27,512 nt of DNA, taken from an uncultured Clostridia bacterium (GTDB taxonomy: Bacteria; Bacillota; Clostridia; UBA1381). This document shows positions 8,190 through 14,041 of the stretch, piece by piece. Made by a program: the position numbers and the translations under genes. Every line of letters begins with the position of its first letter. The first letter of the stretch is position 1. The stretch covers positions 1 to 27,512 of the forward strand of contig CAJUEZ010000022.1 of NCBI GenBank assembly GCA_910585485.1, in the 5' to 3' direction. A model generated the notes under the pieces. It did no database searches. It saw nothing but the letters and a program-made list of their open reading frames with translations, and was not told where the DNA came from.

Positions 8190-8243
8190 CTACCATAAAA
8201 ACTGAAATACTTTCTTTAAACCTTTGAGAATTGTTCTAATCAT
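8190..8243 (-). CDS. Tiny cationic amphipathic peptide (17 aa)
   Basis: The ORF reads MIRTILKGLKKVFQFLW and stops at TAG. AAAGGAGG lies about 7 nt upstream of the ATG, a better ribosome binding site than many large genes here have. The sequence alternates hydrophobic and Lys residues and could form an amphipathic helix. With the 23-residue ORF just downstream it forms a two-peptide unit between the HTH terminator and the amidoligase promoter region. No family is recognised. Confidence 0.45.
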   Translation of the reverse strand: MIRTILKGLKKVFQFLW

Positions 8244-8265
8244 AGAAATGCCTCCTTTCGATTTT

Positions 8266-8333
8266 ATCAATCAGATGATGTATAACTTAAAGACGTAAAG
8301 TTACCGAAAACACAGATACATCATTTACTTGAT
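8266..8333. promoter_or_regulatory. Interrupted inverted repeat upstream of amidoligase gene
   Basis: ATCAA..ATGATGTAT (8266-8283) pairs with ATACATCAT..TTGAT (8316-8333), and a smaller AACTT/AAGTT dyad lies within the loop. It fills the space between the divergent tiny ORFs and the AAAAAGGAGG of the amidoligase, so it may be an operator or a leader hairpin. Confidence 0.4.
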
Positions 8334-8357
8334 TAAATTAAAAAGGAGGCTTTCAAA

Positions 8358-9074
8358 ATGAAAGAACAACAATTAATCTGCTCCCATTGCGGAGAGATAC
8401 TTACGGAAGAAACGATGTGGGAATTTGGCGGAGAAATAATGTGTGAGCATTGTTTTAACGAACAGACCATTGAATGTGATTGCTGCCACGAACGAATATG
8501 GCAAGATGACAACTGCGGAGATGAAGATACCCCGCTTTGCGGAGCGTGTTATGACTATTATTACACACACTGCGAACGCTGTGGGCGGCTCATTCTGCGC
8601 GATAATGCCTGTTATGAGGAAGATGACGATTATCCTTACTGTAATGATTGCTATGAACGTATAAATAGCGATATGATAAAATCATACAGTTATAAGCCTG
8701 AACCGATATTCTACGGTTCGGGTAATTTGTTTTATGGTGTGGAATTGGAAATTGACAAGGGAGGTGAATACAACGATAACGCAGAAATATTGCTTGATGT
8801 AGCAAATAGCAATGGCGAGCATATCTACTGCAAGCACGACGGAAGTATAAATAACGGTTTTGAAATGGTATCGCACCCTATGACGCTTGATTATCACATT
8901 AACCAAATGAATTGGTTGGACGTATTCAATAAGGCTGTTTCAATGGGCTATCGCTCACATCAGACCGACACTTGCGGACTGCACATTCACGTCAGTCGCT
9001 CCGCATTTGGTAAAAACGCATTGGAGCAGGAAAACGTAATCGCGCGGATAGTGTATTTTACAGAACTTCATTAG
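8358..9074 (+). CDS. Zinc-ribbon amidoligase, N-terminal part (ends at in-frame TAG)
   Basis: AAAAAGGAGG precedes the ATG. Residues 1-101 contain six CxxC pairs (Cys8/11, 29/32, 40/43, 61/64, 72/75, 95/98), as in tandem zinc ribbons or LIM-like knuckles. The Amidoligase_2 (COOH-NH2 ligase, glutamine-synthetase fold) domain follows, with YGVELE at 126-131, HDGSI at 160-164, FEMVSHPM at 168-175 and CGLHIHVSR at 206-214. Such enzymes are predicted to join amines or amino acids to carboxylates in peptides or small molecules. The frame stops at TAG 9072-9074 after FTELH and continues in the same frame as NELVKFTRRTE. The 368-residue full product is thus split by a single codon. A dead gene and amber read-through are both possible. 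Confidence 0.85.
   Translation: MKEQQLICSHCGEILTEETMWEFGGEIMCEHCFNEQTIECDCCHERIWQDDNCGDEDTPLCGACYDYYYTHCERCGRLILRDNACYEEDDDYPYCNDCYERINSDMIKSYSYKPEPIFYGSGNLFYGVELEIDKGGEYNDNAEILLDVANSNGEHIYCKHDGSINNGFEMVSHPMTLDYHINQMNWLDVFNKAVSMGYRSHQTDTCGLHIHVSRSAFGKNALEQENVIARIVYFTELH
9072..9074 (+). other. In-frame amber codon inside amidoligase gene
   Basis: TAG occupies codon 239. The sequence on both sides is one continuous amidoligase frame, and family members as I remember them have Trp here (H-W-x-E-L), so TGG to TAG is a one-base change. TAG ends other genes in this window (for example 690-692, 8190-8192 and 11324-11326), so a general recoding of TAG is not supported. Confidence 0.85.
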
Positions 9075-9464
9075 AACGAACTTGTGAAATTTACAAGACG
9101 CACAGAAGCAAATATCAATCACTGGGCAAGCCGTTACGGTGTTGCGCTGACAGCGAAGGATACATATAAAAATGTCAAGAAAAAGAATTGGGGGCGTTAT
9201 GTCGCTGTCAATCTTGCAAATTACAATACCATAGAGTTTCGCATATTCAGAGGGACTCTCCGCTACAAGACCTTTATAGCAACCTTGCAGCTTGTCGATA
9301 TGATTTGCCGTCTCGCTATTATGATTGATGATAAAGCGTTTGAAAAAATGTCTTGGTCTGACTTTGTATTGCAGATTGGCTCAGACAAGCCGGAGCTTAT
9401 TGATTATCTGAAATCAAAACGGTTATATGTGAACGAAATACATACAGAAACGGAGGAAGTATAA
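9075..9464 (+). CDS. Zinc-ribbon amidoligase, C-terminal part (after TAG)
   Basis: This in-frame continuation carries the end of the Amidoligase_2 domain, including FTRRTEANINHWASRYG and the conserved RYVAVNLANYNTIEFRIFRGTL block that completes the glutamine-synthetase-like active site. A GTG at 9084 is the first possible start, but there is no good ribosome binding site before it (the sequence upstream codes for the amidoligase), so independent translation is doubtful. If read as a separate 126-residue protein it lacks half of the catalytic residues. The stop TAA lies one base before the ATG of the glutamine amidotransferase gene, giving tight coupling. Confidence 0.75.
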   Translation, partial: NELVKFTRRTEANINHWASRYGVALTAKDTYKNVKKKNWGRYVAVNLANYNTIEFRIFRGTLRYKTFIATLQLVDMICRLAIMIDDKAFEKMSWSDFVLQIGSDKPELIDYLKSKRLYVNEIHTETEEV

Positions 9465-9465
9465 T

Positions 9466-10377
9466 ATGTGCGGACTTTATGGATTTTTACACTACGGCAA
9501 TAATACAATCAAGAATTTGAGTAATATAACAAATTCCCTTGCAGAAGAAGCGGCTGTGAGAGGCACAGACGCGACAGGAATAGCCTTTAACTACAAAGGA
9601 CAGCTAAGTATATTAAAAGAGTCAAAATCAGCGTATAGGCTTAATTTTAAGCACTCCGACAATATATCCGCTGTAATCGGTCATACAAGACATTCTACAC
9701 AGGGCAGTGAAAAGAAAAACTATAATAATCATCCCTTTTCGGGCAAATGCAAAAATACGCGTTTTGCGCTTGCTCATAACGGTGTACTGATGAATGACAA
9801 GGACTTACGCAAGCAATATCGCCTACCGAAAAGTAAAATTGAAACTGACAGTTATATTGCGGTACAGTTGATTGAACACAAAAAGAAATTAAATGCAGAT
9901 AGTATAAAATTTATGGCTGAAGCTGTGGAAGGCAGCTTCAGCTTTTCTATTCTTGACAGCAATAATTCAATATGGCTTGTTAAGGGCGATAGTCCGCTGT
10001 CCATACTGCACTTTCCTGATTTAGGGCTATATGTATATGCGAGTACAGAGGAAATATTGTGGAAAGCGTTGATTGAAACGGATTTGTTCCAAGAGTTAAA
10101 AGACGGAATATATGAGAGCATAAAAATAACCGACGGAGATATTTTGAATATACTTCCCGATGGAACGCTTGTATATGACAAATTTGATTTTATTGATTAC
10201 AGTTATTACGGTCGCTGTAATTGGTGGGATTATGGAATAGCGGACGATTATTCATACATAAGCGAGCTAAAATCTGCCGCCGCGTATCAGGGATATACTG
10301 CGGAGGAAATTGACGAATTGCTTGCAGAAGGATTTACACCGGAAGAGATTGAAGAAATGCTATATTGTTGCAAGTAA
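9466..10377 (+). CDS. Class II glutamine amidotransferase (Ntn glutaminase)
   Basis: The 303-residue protein begins MCGLYGF, so Cys2 becomes the N-terminal nucleophile after Met removal. Further class II (GATase_6/7) motifs are RGTDATGIAF, GHTRHSTQG, a following NNHPF and AHNGVL. It releases ammonia from glutamine and lacks a synthetase domain, so it needs a partner. The amidoligase immediately upstream (one base apart) is the obvious one, and such pairs are known from comparative genomics of amidoligases in phages and mobile elements. The C-terminus is unusual. After a Tyr/Trp-rich linker come two similar short helices (YTAEEIDELLAEG and FTPEEIEEMLYCC), which may bind a partner. GAGGAAG within the preceding gene supplies the ribosome binding site. 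Confidence 0.9.
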   Translation: MCGLYGFLHYGNNTIKNLSNITNSLAEEAAVRGTDATGIAFNYKGQLSILKESKSAYRLNFKHSDNISAVIGHTRHSTQGSEKKNYNNHPFSGKCKNTRFALAHNGVLMNDKDLRKQYRLPKSKIETDSYIAVQLIEHKKKLNADSIKFMAEAVEGSFSFSILDSNNSIWLVKGDSPLSILHFPDLGLYVYASTEEILWKALIETDLFQELKDGIYESIKITDGDILNILPDGTLVYDKFDFIDYSYYGRCNWWDYGIADDYSYISELKSAAAYQGYTAEEIDELLAEGFTPEEIEEMLYCCK

Positions 10378-10387
10378 ATTAGGCAAA

Positions 10388-10461
10388 TGTGCCGTTTGGG
10401 TGGTTAAACGATTTGGAACATTCCAAAATTTGTAAACCGACCTAAACGGCACACTTTTTTT
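10388..10461 (+). terminator. Intrinsic terminator after amidotransferase gene
   Basis: TGTGCCGTTT (10388-10397 region) pairs with AAACGGCACA (to 10453), an inner TTGGAA/TTCCAA stem extends the structure, and a run of T follows (10455-10461). It closes the amidoligase/amidotransferase unit. Confidence 0.8.
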
Positions 10462-10510
10462 GTATCCCAATAGGGTACACTCTATTGAAATACAGATTGG
10501 AGATGATTTT

Positions 10511-11053
10511 ATGAAAATAGGTTATATACGGGTATCAACTGCCGAGCAGAATACCATACGGCAGGAAATACTTATGACAGAGCTTGGAGTTGATGAAATT
10601 TACATTGACAAGATAAGCGGTAAAAATACTAACCGCCCACAGCTTAAAGCAATGCTTGAATATGTGCGGCGCGGCGATACGGTTATCGTATCTGAAATTT
10701 CGAGATTTGCGAGAAATACAAAAGATTTGCTTGAACTTGTTGAAATGCTGACTGAAAAAGGTGTAGAGTTTGTGAGTAAAAAAGAAGCGATTGACACGAC
10801 TACGCCTACAGGTAAATTTATGCTGACGATATTCGGAGCAGTGGCGGAGCTTGAACGCGAATACATTTTGCAAAGACAGCGTGAGGGTATCGCGGCGGCA
10901 AAAAATATGGGTAAATATACAGGACGCAGGGCGAAAGAATATGCTGATTTTGATAAAGTTATCGCCCGTTGGCGTAAGGGCGAGATTACCGCCGTAAAAG
11001 CTATGAAGGACTTGGGTATGAGCAGAACTACATTTTACAGACGGGTAAAATAA
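10511..11053 (+). CDS. Resolvase/invertase-type serine recombinase
   Basis: The 180-residue protein has the complete small serine recombinase layout: IGYIRVST with nucleophile Ser9, RFARNTKDLLELVEML, the AELEREYILQRQREGI helix E, then a C-terminal helix-turn-helix (ITAVKAMKDLGMSRTTFYRR). The start at ATG 10511 follows GGAGATGA. The longer frame from 10460 overlaps the terminator U-tract and is rejected. Proteins like this resolve cointegrates or invert DNA segments. It is different in class from the large recombinase at 2105-3667. No inverted repeat cassette was seen next to it. Confidence 0.93.
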   Translation: MKIGYIRVSTAEQNTIRQEILMTELGVDEIYIDKISGKNTNRPQLKAMLEYVRRGDTVIVSEISRFARNTKDLLELVEMLTEKGVEFVSKKEAIDTTTPTGKFMLTIFGAVAELEREYILQRQREGIAAAKNMGKYTGRRAKEYADFDKVIARWRKGEITAVKAMKDLGMSRTTFYRRVK

Positions 11054-11071
11054 AATTATGAGGTGATATAA

Positions 11072-11329
11072 GTGGACAATATAATTGAAAAACTGTATAT
11101 GGGCGAATTGAATCCAATGAGAGAAATATATGATGAATTGAATATAGAAAATTTGGAATTAAAAGAATTATCGCATAGAGCGGAAATTCTTGAAAAAGAA
11201 CTGAAAGAAAGCTGTAGTATCAAGCTTTTAGAGGAGTATACAGATATACATAAGGAAATGGAGCATATTGTTTCAAAGCACAGCTTTGTATATGGAATGA
11301 GGTTAGGTATTCGTTTGACAAAGCTATGA
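11072..11329 (+). CDS. DUF6809-like small helical protein
   Basis: The start is GTG at 11072, after GAGGTGATATAA. The 85 residues include the N-terminal IIEKLYMGELNPMRE, a central coiled-coil (ELKELSHRAEILEKELKE) and the terminal FVYGMRLGIRLTKL. This pattern is what I associate with the DUF6809 family of Firmicutes mobile elements. Function is not known. Its 3' end overlaps that of the convergent HTH gene by 6 bp. Confidence 0.7.
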   Translation: MDNIIEKLYMGELNPMREIYDELNIENLELKELSHRAEILEKELKESCSIKLLEEYTDIHKEMEHIVSKHSFVYGMRLGIRLTKL

Positions 11330-11647
11330 TTTCATAAGAAAGAGTTTCAGGACTTTTTCCGCGAGCTTCAATTCGGTGGGAGTGCAGTGATTAAGCATGT
11401 TAATTACTGCGCTTGCATCGGATTCAGGAAGCTCCTCGCCGAAAACAATGTATTCCATTGAAACGTGCATGGATTTTGATATTTTAACTAATGTGTCTAT
11501 AGACATTTGGGATGTCCCTACTTCAAGCTGTCCGTAAAAACCAACGCTTAAATCCGCAAGCTCCGCAAATTCCTCACGCGTTAGTTTGAGTTCTTTTCTT
11601 TTTTGACGTAAACGATTACCTATTTCTATTAATTGTTGTTTTTCCAT
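11324..11647 (-). CDS. XRE-family HTH transcriptional regulator
   Basis: The 107-residue protein has an HTH_3 domain (IGNRLRQKRKELKLTREEFAELADLSVGFYGQLEVG and following, about residues 8-62), typical of element repressors. The start at 11647 has GGAGG 8 nt upstream. Two upstream in-frame ATGs are less well placed. A TATAAT-type -10 box lies just upstream on the minus strand. It is the only repressor-type gene in the element, so it may control the divergent small-gene operon and other element promoters. Confidence 0.88.
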   Translation of the reverse strand: MEKQQLIEIGNRLRQKRKELKLTREEFAELADLSVGFYGQLEVGTSQMSIDTLVKISKSMHVSMEYIVFGEELPESDASAVINMLNHCTPTELKLAEKVLKLFLMKS

Positions 11648-11733
11648 ATATTTATCCTCCATAAATTTATTATATCGGACAGTAAGGTAAAAATACATAT
11701 GATAAAAGATAACTAAAAATATTATTTTATATC

Positions 11734-11762
11734 TTGATTTTTGTGTCAGAATATGGTAGAAT
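11734..11762 (+). promoter_or_regulatory. Promoter of small-gene operon
   Basis: TTGATT (11734-11739) and TAGAAT (11757-11762) are separated by 17 bp, with the first gene of the operon starting at 11792. The region is divergent from the HTH regulator gene. Confidence 0.5.
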
Positions 11763-11791
11763 AATTATAAAAATAAGAAAGGTTGGAGCTT

Positions 11792-12337
11792 ATGGGATTT
11801 GGAAATGATTTGTTTTCTGCCATACTTGATGGTGTAAAAGAAGGCGTAGCGCAAGGGTTTAGGGAATCGCGTATTGAAGAAATGATGGAAATTAAAGGGA
11901 TGATTGATAGCCTTATATTGAACTTTACTGCTATACTTGTCCAAAAAGTGAAACCAAGAAAACCTGTGTCGTTTTTGGGATATATGAGCGATTTGGTCAG
12001 ACTTACAGGAATGATTGGTAATACGGAGGTGTATGATGCGGTTGAAGGTATAAACGGCAATATTGTTCAGGTTTTAGAGCGTGAAACCCTTTATGAGTAT
12101 AATAGTAATATACAGCATTTATTTGATGTAATTAAAAATTATTATTCTGATTATTCATTAGAGATTGTAGACTTAAATGAATTTTTCGTGAAGCAATCAG
12201 AACTTGTTAATGGTCTGCTTTTTATGGATTGGTCAAACAGAAAAAAGTATAAGTATTCAAAGGCTATCGTTATTGAAATAAATAGGATTTTGACAGGTGT
12301 ATCATCAGATTTAGAAACAATGCTTAGCTTGGTATAG
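11792..12337 (+). CDS. Unknown 181-aa helical protein
   Basis: The start chosen is ATG 11792 (MGFGNDLFSAIL), with AAAGGTTGGAG upstream. A TTG nine bases earlier is in frame but overlaps that site. The protein is predicted mostly helical, with no signal peptide, membrane span or metal motif. Its opening residues MGF.. resemble the next helical ORF (MGFLEVL at 12563), which may hint at related N-terminal segments. It heads a run of four closely spaced small genes. No family recognised. Confidence 0.7.
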   Translation: MGFGNDLFSAILDGVKEGVAQGFRESRIEEMMEIKGMIDSLILNFTAILVQKVKPRKPVSFLGYMSDLVRLTGMIGNTEVYDAVEGINGNIVQVLERETLYEYNSNIQHLFDVIKNYYSDYSLEIVDLNEFFVKQSELVNGLLFMDWSNRKKYKYSKAIVIEINRILTGVSSDLETMLSLV

Positions 12338-12348
12338 GAGGAGATGTT

Positions 12349-12543
12349 ATGGTAAAAGTAAATTGTCGAGAAGATAACCATTGTGTATTTTGTAAGTTTT
12401 GGCTTGGCAGACCTGCAAAAGTTAATCACATAACAGGTGCAAGTGAAATAACAAACGACAAGGGTTTATGCTCACAGCGCAATAAATATTGTGAGGCTAC
12501 GGAGATATGCAGAAATTTTAAGAAAAGTTTATTATATATGTAA
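12349..12543 (+). CDS. Small Cys-rich protein (64 aa), putative zinc binder
   Basis: TAGGAGGAG precedes the ATG, 11 nt after the previous stop. Cys occurs as CREDNHCVFCKFW near the N-terminus and as GLCSQRNKYCEATEICRNF near the C-terminus. The CxFCxxW plus C..C pattern repeats in the gene at 12790, so the two look like diverged paralogues. A structural zinc site is likely. I know no assigned function. Confidence 0.7.
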   Translation: MVKVNCREDNHCVFCKFWLGRPAKVNHITGASEITNDKGLCSQRNKYCEATEICRNFKKSLLYM

Positions 12544-12562
12544 AACAGAGAGGAGTTTTTAT

Positions 12563-12772
12563 ATGGGATTTTTAGAGGTGTTAAACACCATTTCAGAAGG
12601 TCTGCAAAGAAATGCATCAAAAATGGAAGAAGAATGCAAAGAGACTCGGCAAGAAATCGTAAAGTTAAAGTCAAAAAGCTCAGCTGAATTAGAGGGTATT
12701 GCCAATAGTTTTTTTGAAACAAGTGCTCGTAAAAGAGCCGCTAAAATGATATTAGAGCATAGAAACAGATAG
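12563..12772 (+). CDS. Small charged helical protein (69 aa)
   Basis: The ATG at 12563 follows GAGAGGAG, and a longer frame from 12491 would overlap the previous gene and lacks a ribosome binding site. The product is a Lys/Glu-rich helix (MEEECKETRQEIVKLKSKSS...), probably coiled-coil. It lies between the two Cys-rich paralogues in the same operon. Unknown family. Confidence 0.6.
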   Translation: MGFLEVLNTISEGLQRNASKMEEECKETRQEIVKLKSKSSAELEGIANSFFETSARKRAAKMILEHRNR

Positions 12773-12789
12773 AAAGGGGGTGAAAAATA

Positions 12790-12996
12790 ATGATGATAAG
12801 TATAAAAGGAGCGAAAAGATGTGCTTTTTGTACAAATTGGTATGACCCTACCAATTCATGTATCAGTCCTAAAAATCCAAGAATAAATTTGTGGGAATTT
12901 GATAGTAGGGCAAAAAACAAATGTTTAATCAAAAATATAGATACACAAGCAGGTAGTTACTGCCAACGCTATCAGTGTAAACTTACTATAAACTGA
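12790..12996 (+). CDS. Small Cys-rich protein (68 aa), paralogue of 12349 gene
   Basis: GAAAGGGGG precedes the tandem ATG ATG start. The sequence has RCAFCTNWYDPTNSC, then PKNPRINLWEF, then KCLIKN...SYCQRYQCK. The shared CxFCxxW and C-terminal Cys spacing with the 12349 product suggest duplication and a zinc-binding fold. I recall similar small proteins in Clostridia mobile elements, but no function is assigned. Confidence 0.7.
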   Translation: MMISIKGAKRCAFCTNWYDPTNSCISPKNPRINLWEFDSRAKNKCLIKNIDTQAGSYCQRYQCKLTIN

Positions 12997-13102
12997 TAGG
13001 TCTGATGCTATAACTTTTCCTGTTTATTATTGGAAATGGGTTATAATCATTAAATCTGATAGAATCAACTGTATTAACATAATGCAGAAAACGCATCATC
13101 TG

Positions 13103-13135
13103 AGGATTGCTCTTTACGGGCAATCCTATATTTTT
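13103..13135 (+). terminator. Intrinsic terminator after Cys-rich genes
   Basis: AGGATTGC (13103-13110) pairs with GCAATCCT (13120-13127) across a 9-nt loop and is followed by ATATTTTT. Confidence 0.75.
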
Positions 13136-13167
13136 ATAGTTTATACGGCGGAAAGGAGAGCATATTT

Positions 13168-13332
13168 ATGAAATGGTTAGACAGAATACGCCGGAAGAGA
13201 GAGAAAAAAGCATTGGAAGTTTTACGCAGAACCGGCACGTCAATGCAAGAATTTTTGGCAGAGCAGCGCAAGCTATATGAAGAAACCCTCAAAGAGTCAA
13301 TAAAAAACGGATTGAACGATAAGAAAAAATAA
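13168..13332 (+). CDS. Small basic helical protein (54 aa)
   Basis: The ATG follows GGAAAGGAGAG, an excellent ribosome binding site. The product, starting MKWLDRIRRKREKKAL, is highly charged and predicted as one or two helices. It follows a terminator, so it needs its own promoter between 13136 and 13150 or read-through. Family unknown. Confidence 0.6.
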   Translation: MKWLDRIRRKREKKALEVLRRTGTSMQEFLAEQRKLYEETLKESIKNGLNDKKK

Positions 13333-13360
13333 AATGTAATATGAAAACGAAGGTAATTTT

Positions 13361-13717
13361 ATGCTGAGATTATCAAAATTGAGACGAAAGAATCAATAAA
13401 TGATTGCAATGATGAGCGCGTGTTGCCTGATGGTGTTAATAAAGTGATATACTATTATTCTGCACCGAATAAAATTGTGTGGATAAAGCGCACAGAAAAG
13501 TCAAGAGAACGAGTAAGTTTATCAGAGGTGCTGTACAAATAATTCATATGGTCTATTTAGGGTATCGGCAACTGATGACAACCCGTGTGATTTATTTGAG
13601 AGAATAGACTTTCCGGTTGATGAATTCTTCCCGCCTGAGAGATGCGACTTCCTTGACGACGGTCAGCAAGACCCATCTGTGCCTGATGATGATTGCGACT
13701 GTGGCTGTTGCTGCTAA
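13361..13717 (+). pseudogene. Frameshifted gene with acidic Cys-rich C-terminus
   Basis: ATG 13361 (after GAAGG) opens a frame that ends after 12 codons. From 13366 another frame reads EIIKIETKESINDC...VSLSEVLYK and stops at TAA 13540-13542. From about 13517 the original frame is open again and reads NSYGLFRVSATDDNPCDLFE...DDDCDCGCCC up to TAA 13715-13717. Both non-ATG segments have protein-like composition, so this looks like one gene of about 118 codons with a 1-nt loss near 13364 and a 1-nt gain between 13517 and 13542. Recoding or sequence error is possible. No family recognised. Confidence 0.5.
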
Positions 13718-13750
13718 GTTAATACAGTAATCCTTTTCAAGGAAACGTTA

Positions 13751-13782
13751 AGACCTGTTGTTAATTTACAACAGGTCTTTTT
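13751..13782 (+). terminator. Intrinsic terminator at end of small-gene region
   Basis: AGACCTGTTGT (13751-13761) and ACAACAGGTCT (13768-13778) form a perfect 11-bp stem with a 6-nt loop, followed by TTTT. It closes the broken gene and the accessory operon. Confidence 0.85.
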
Positions 13783-13829
13783 ATATGGATATAGAGGAAG
13801 GCAGAGATAAGACAATTTTAAGAGAATAG

Positions 13830-13855
13830 AAAAATCACGGTTGACCGTGATTTTT
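13830..13855. terminator. Bidirectional terminator near accessory/core boundary
   Basis: AAAAATCACGG, loop TTGA, CCGTGATTTTT is a perfect 11-bp stem with A and T tracts on the two sides, typical of bidirectional terminators. It lies between the accessory region and the 3' end of the hydrogenase operon. Confidence 0.8.
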
Positions 13856-14041
13856 GCTTTTATCACCAATAGTCCGATACCCGGCAAGGTGATTATAGTA
13901 TACTTAATTCACATATTGACCGGGCGTGTCGATTTCTTGCCGCATGGAGTCAGAACATTTTGGATACAGATATTTAAGCGAGTCTGTTTCTAATATGTTT
14001 GTATTCATTTTAACTATGAATGATGCTTTATATTTTTTTAA
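13856..14041. other. Non-coding boundary stretch before hydrogenase operon
   Basis: With the terminators at 13751 and 13830, the whole 13718-14041 gap carries no supportable gene. It has a loose ATCACC/GGTGAT dyad (about 13862-13895) and an ATTCAT/ATGAAT dyad close to the hydA stop without a clear U-tract. Base composition changes around here. The right end of the mobile element probably lies in or near this stretch, but no convincing att direct repeat was found. Confidence 0.5.

Noticed and set aside
9084..9464. Independent gene starting at GTG 9084.
   Set aside because: It is the in-frame continuation of the amidoligase after TAG, with no separate ribosome binding site and only part of the catalytic domain.
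12491..12562. Upstream start for the 69-residue helical protein.
   Set aside because: It would overlap the Cys-rich gene by 50 bp, whereas GAGAGGAG sits correctly before ATG 12563.
13341..13366. Programmed +1 frameshift from ATG 13341 at TGC-TGA.
   Set aside because: ATG 13341 has no ribosome binding site and TGC-TGA is not a known slippery site. ATG 13361 with indels is the simpler model.
2140..13925. TTGACCGG near the recombinase 3' end (about 2143) and again near 13915, as possible att core.
   Set aside because: Only an 8-bp match, with the left copy inside the recombinase coding sequence and no matching flanks, so chance is likely.
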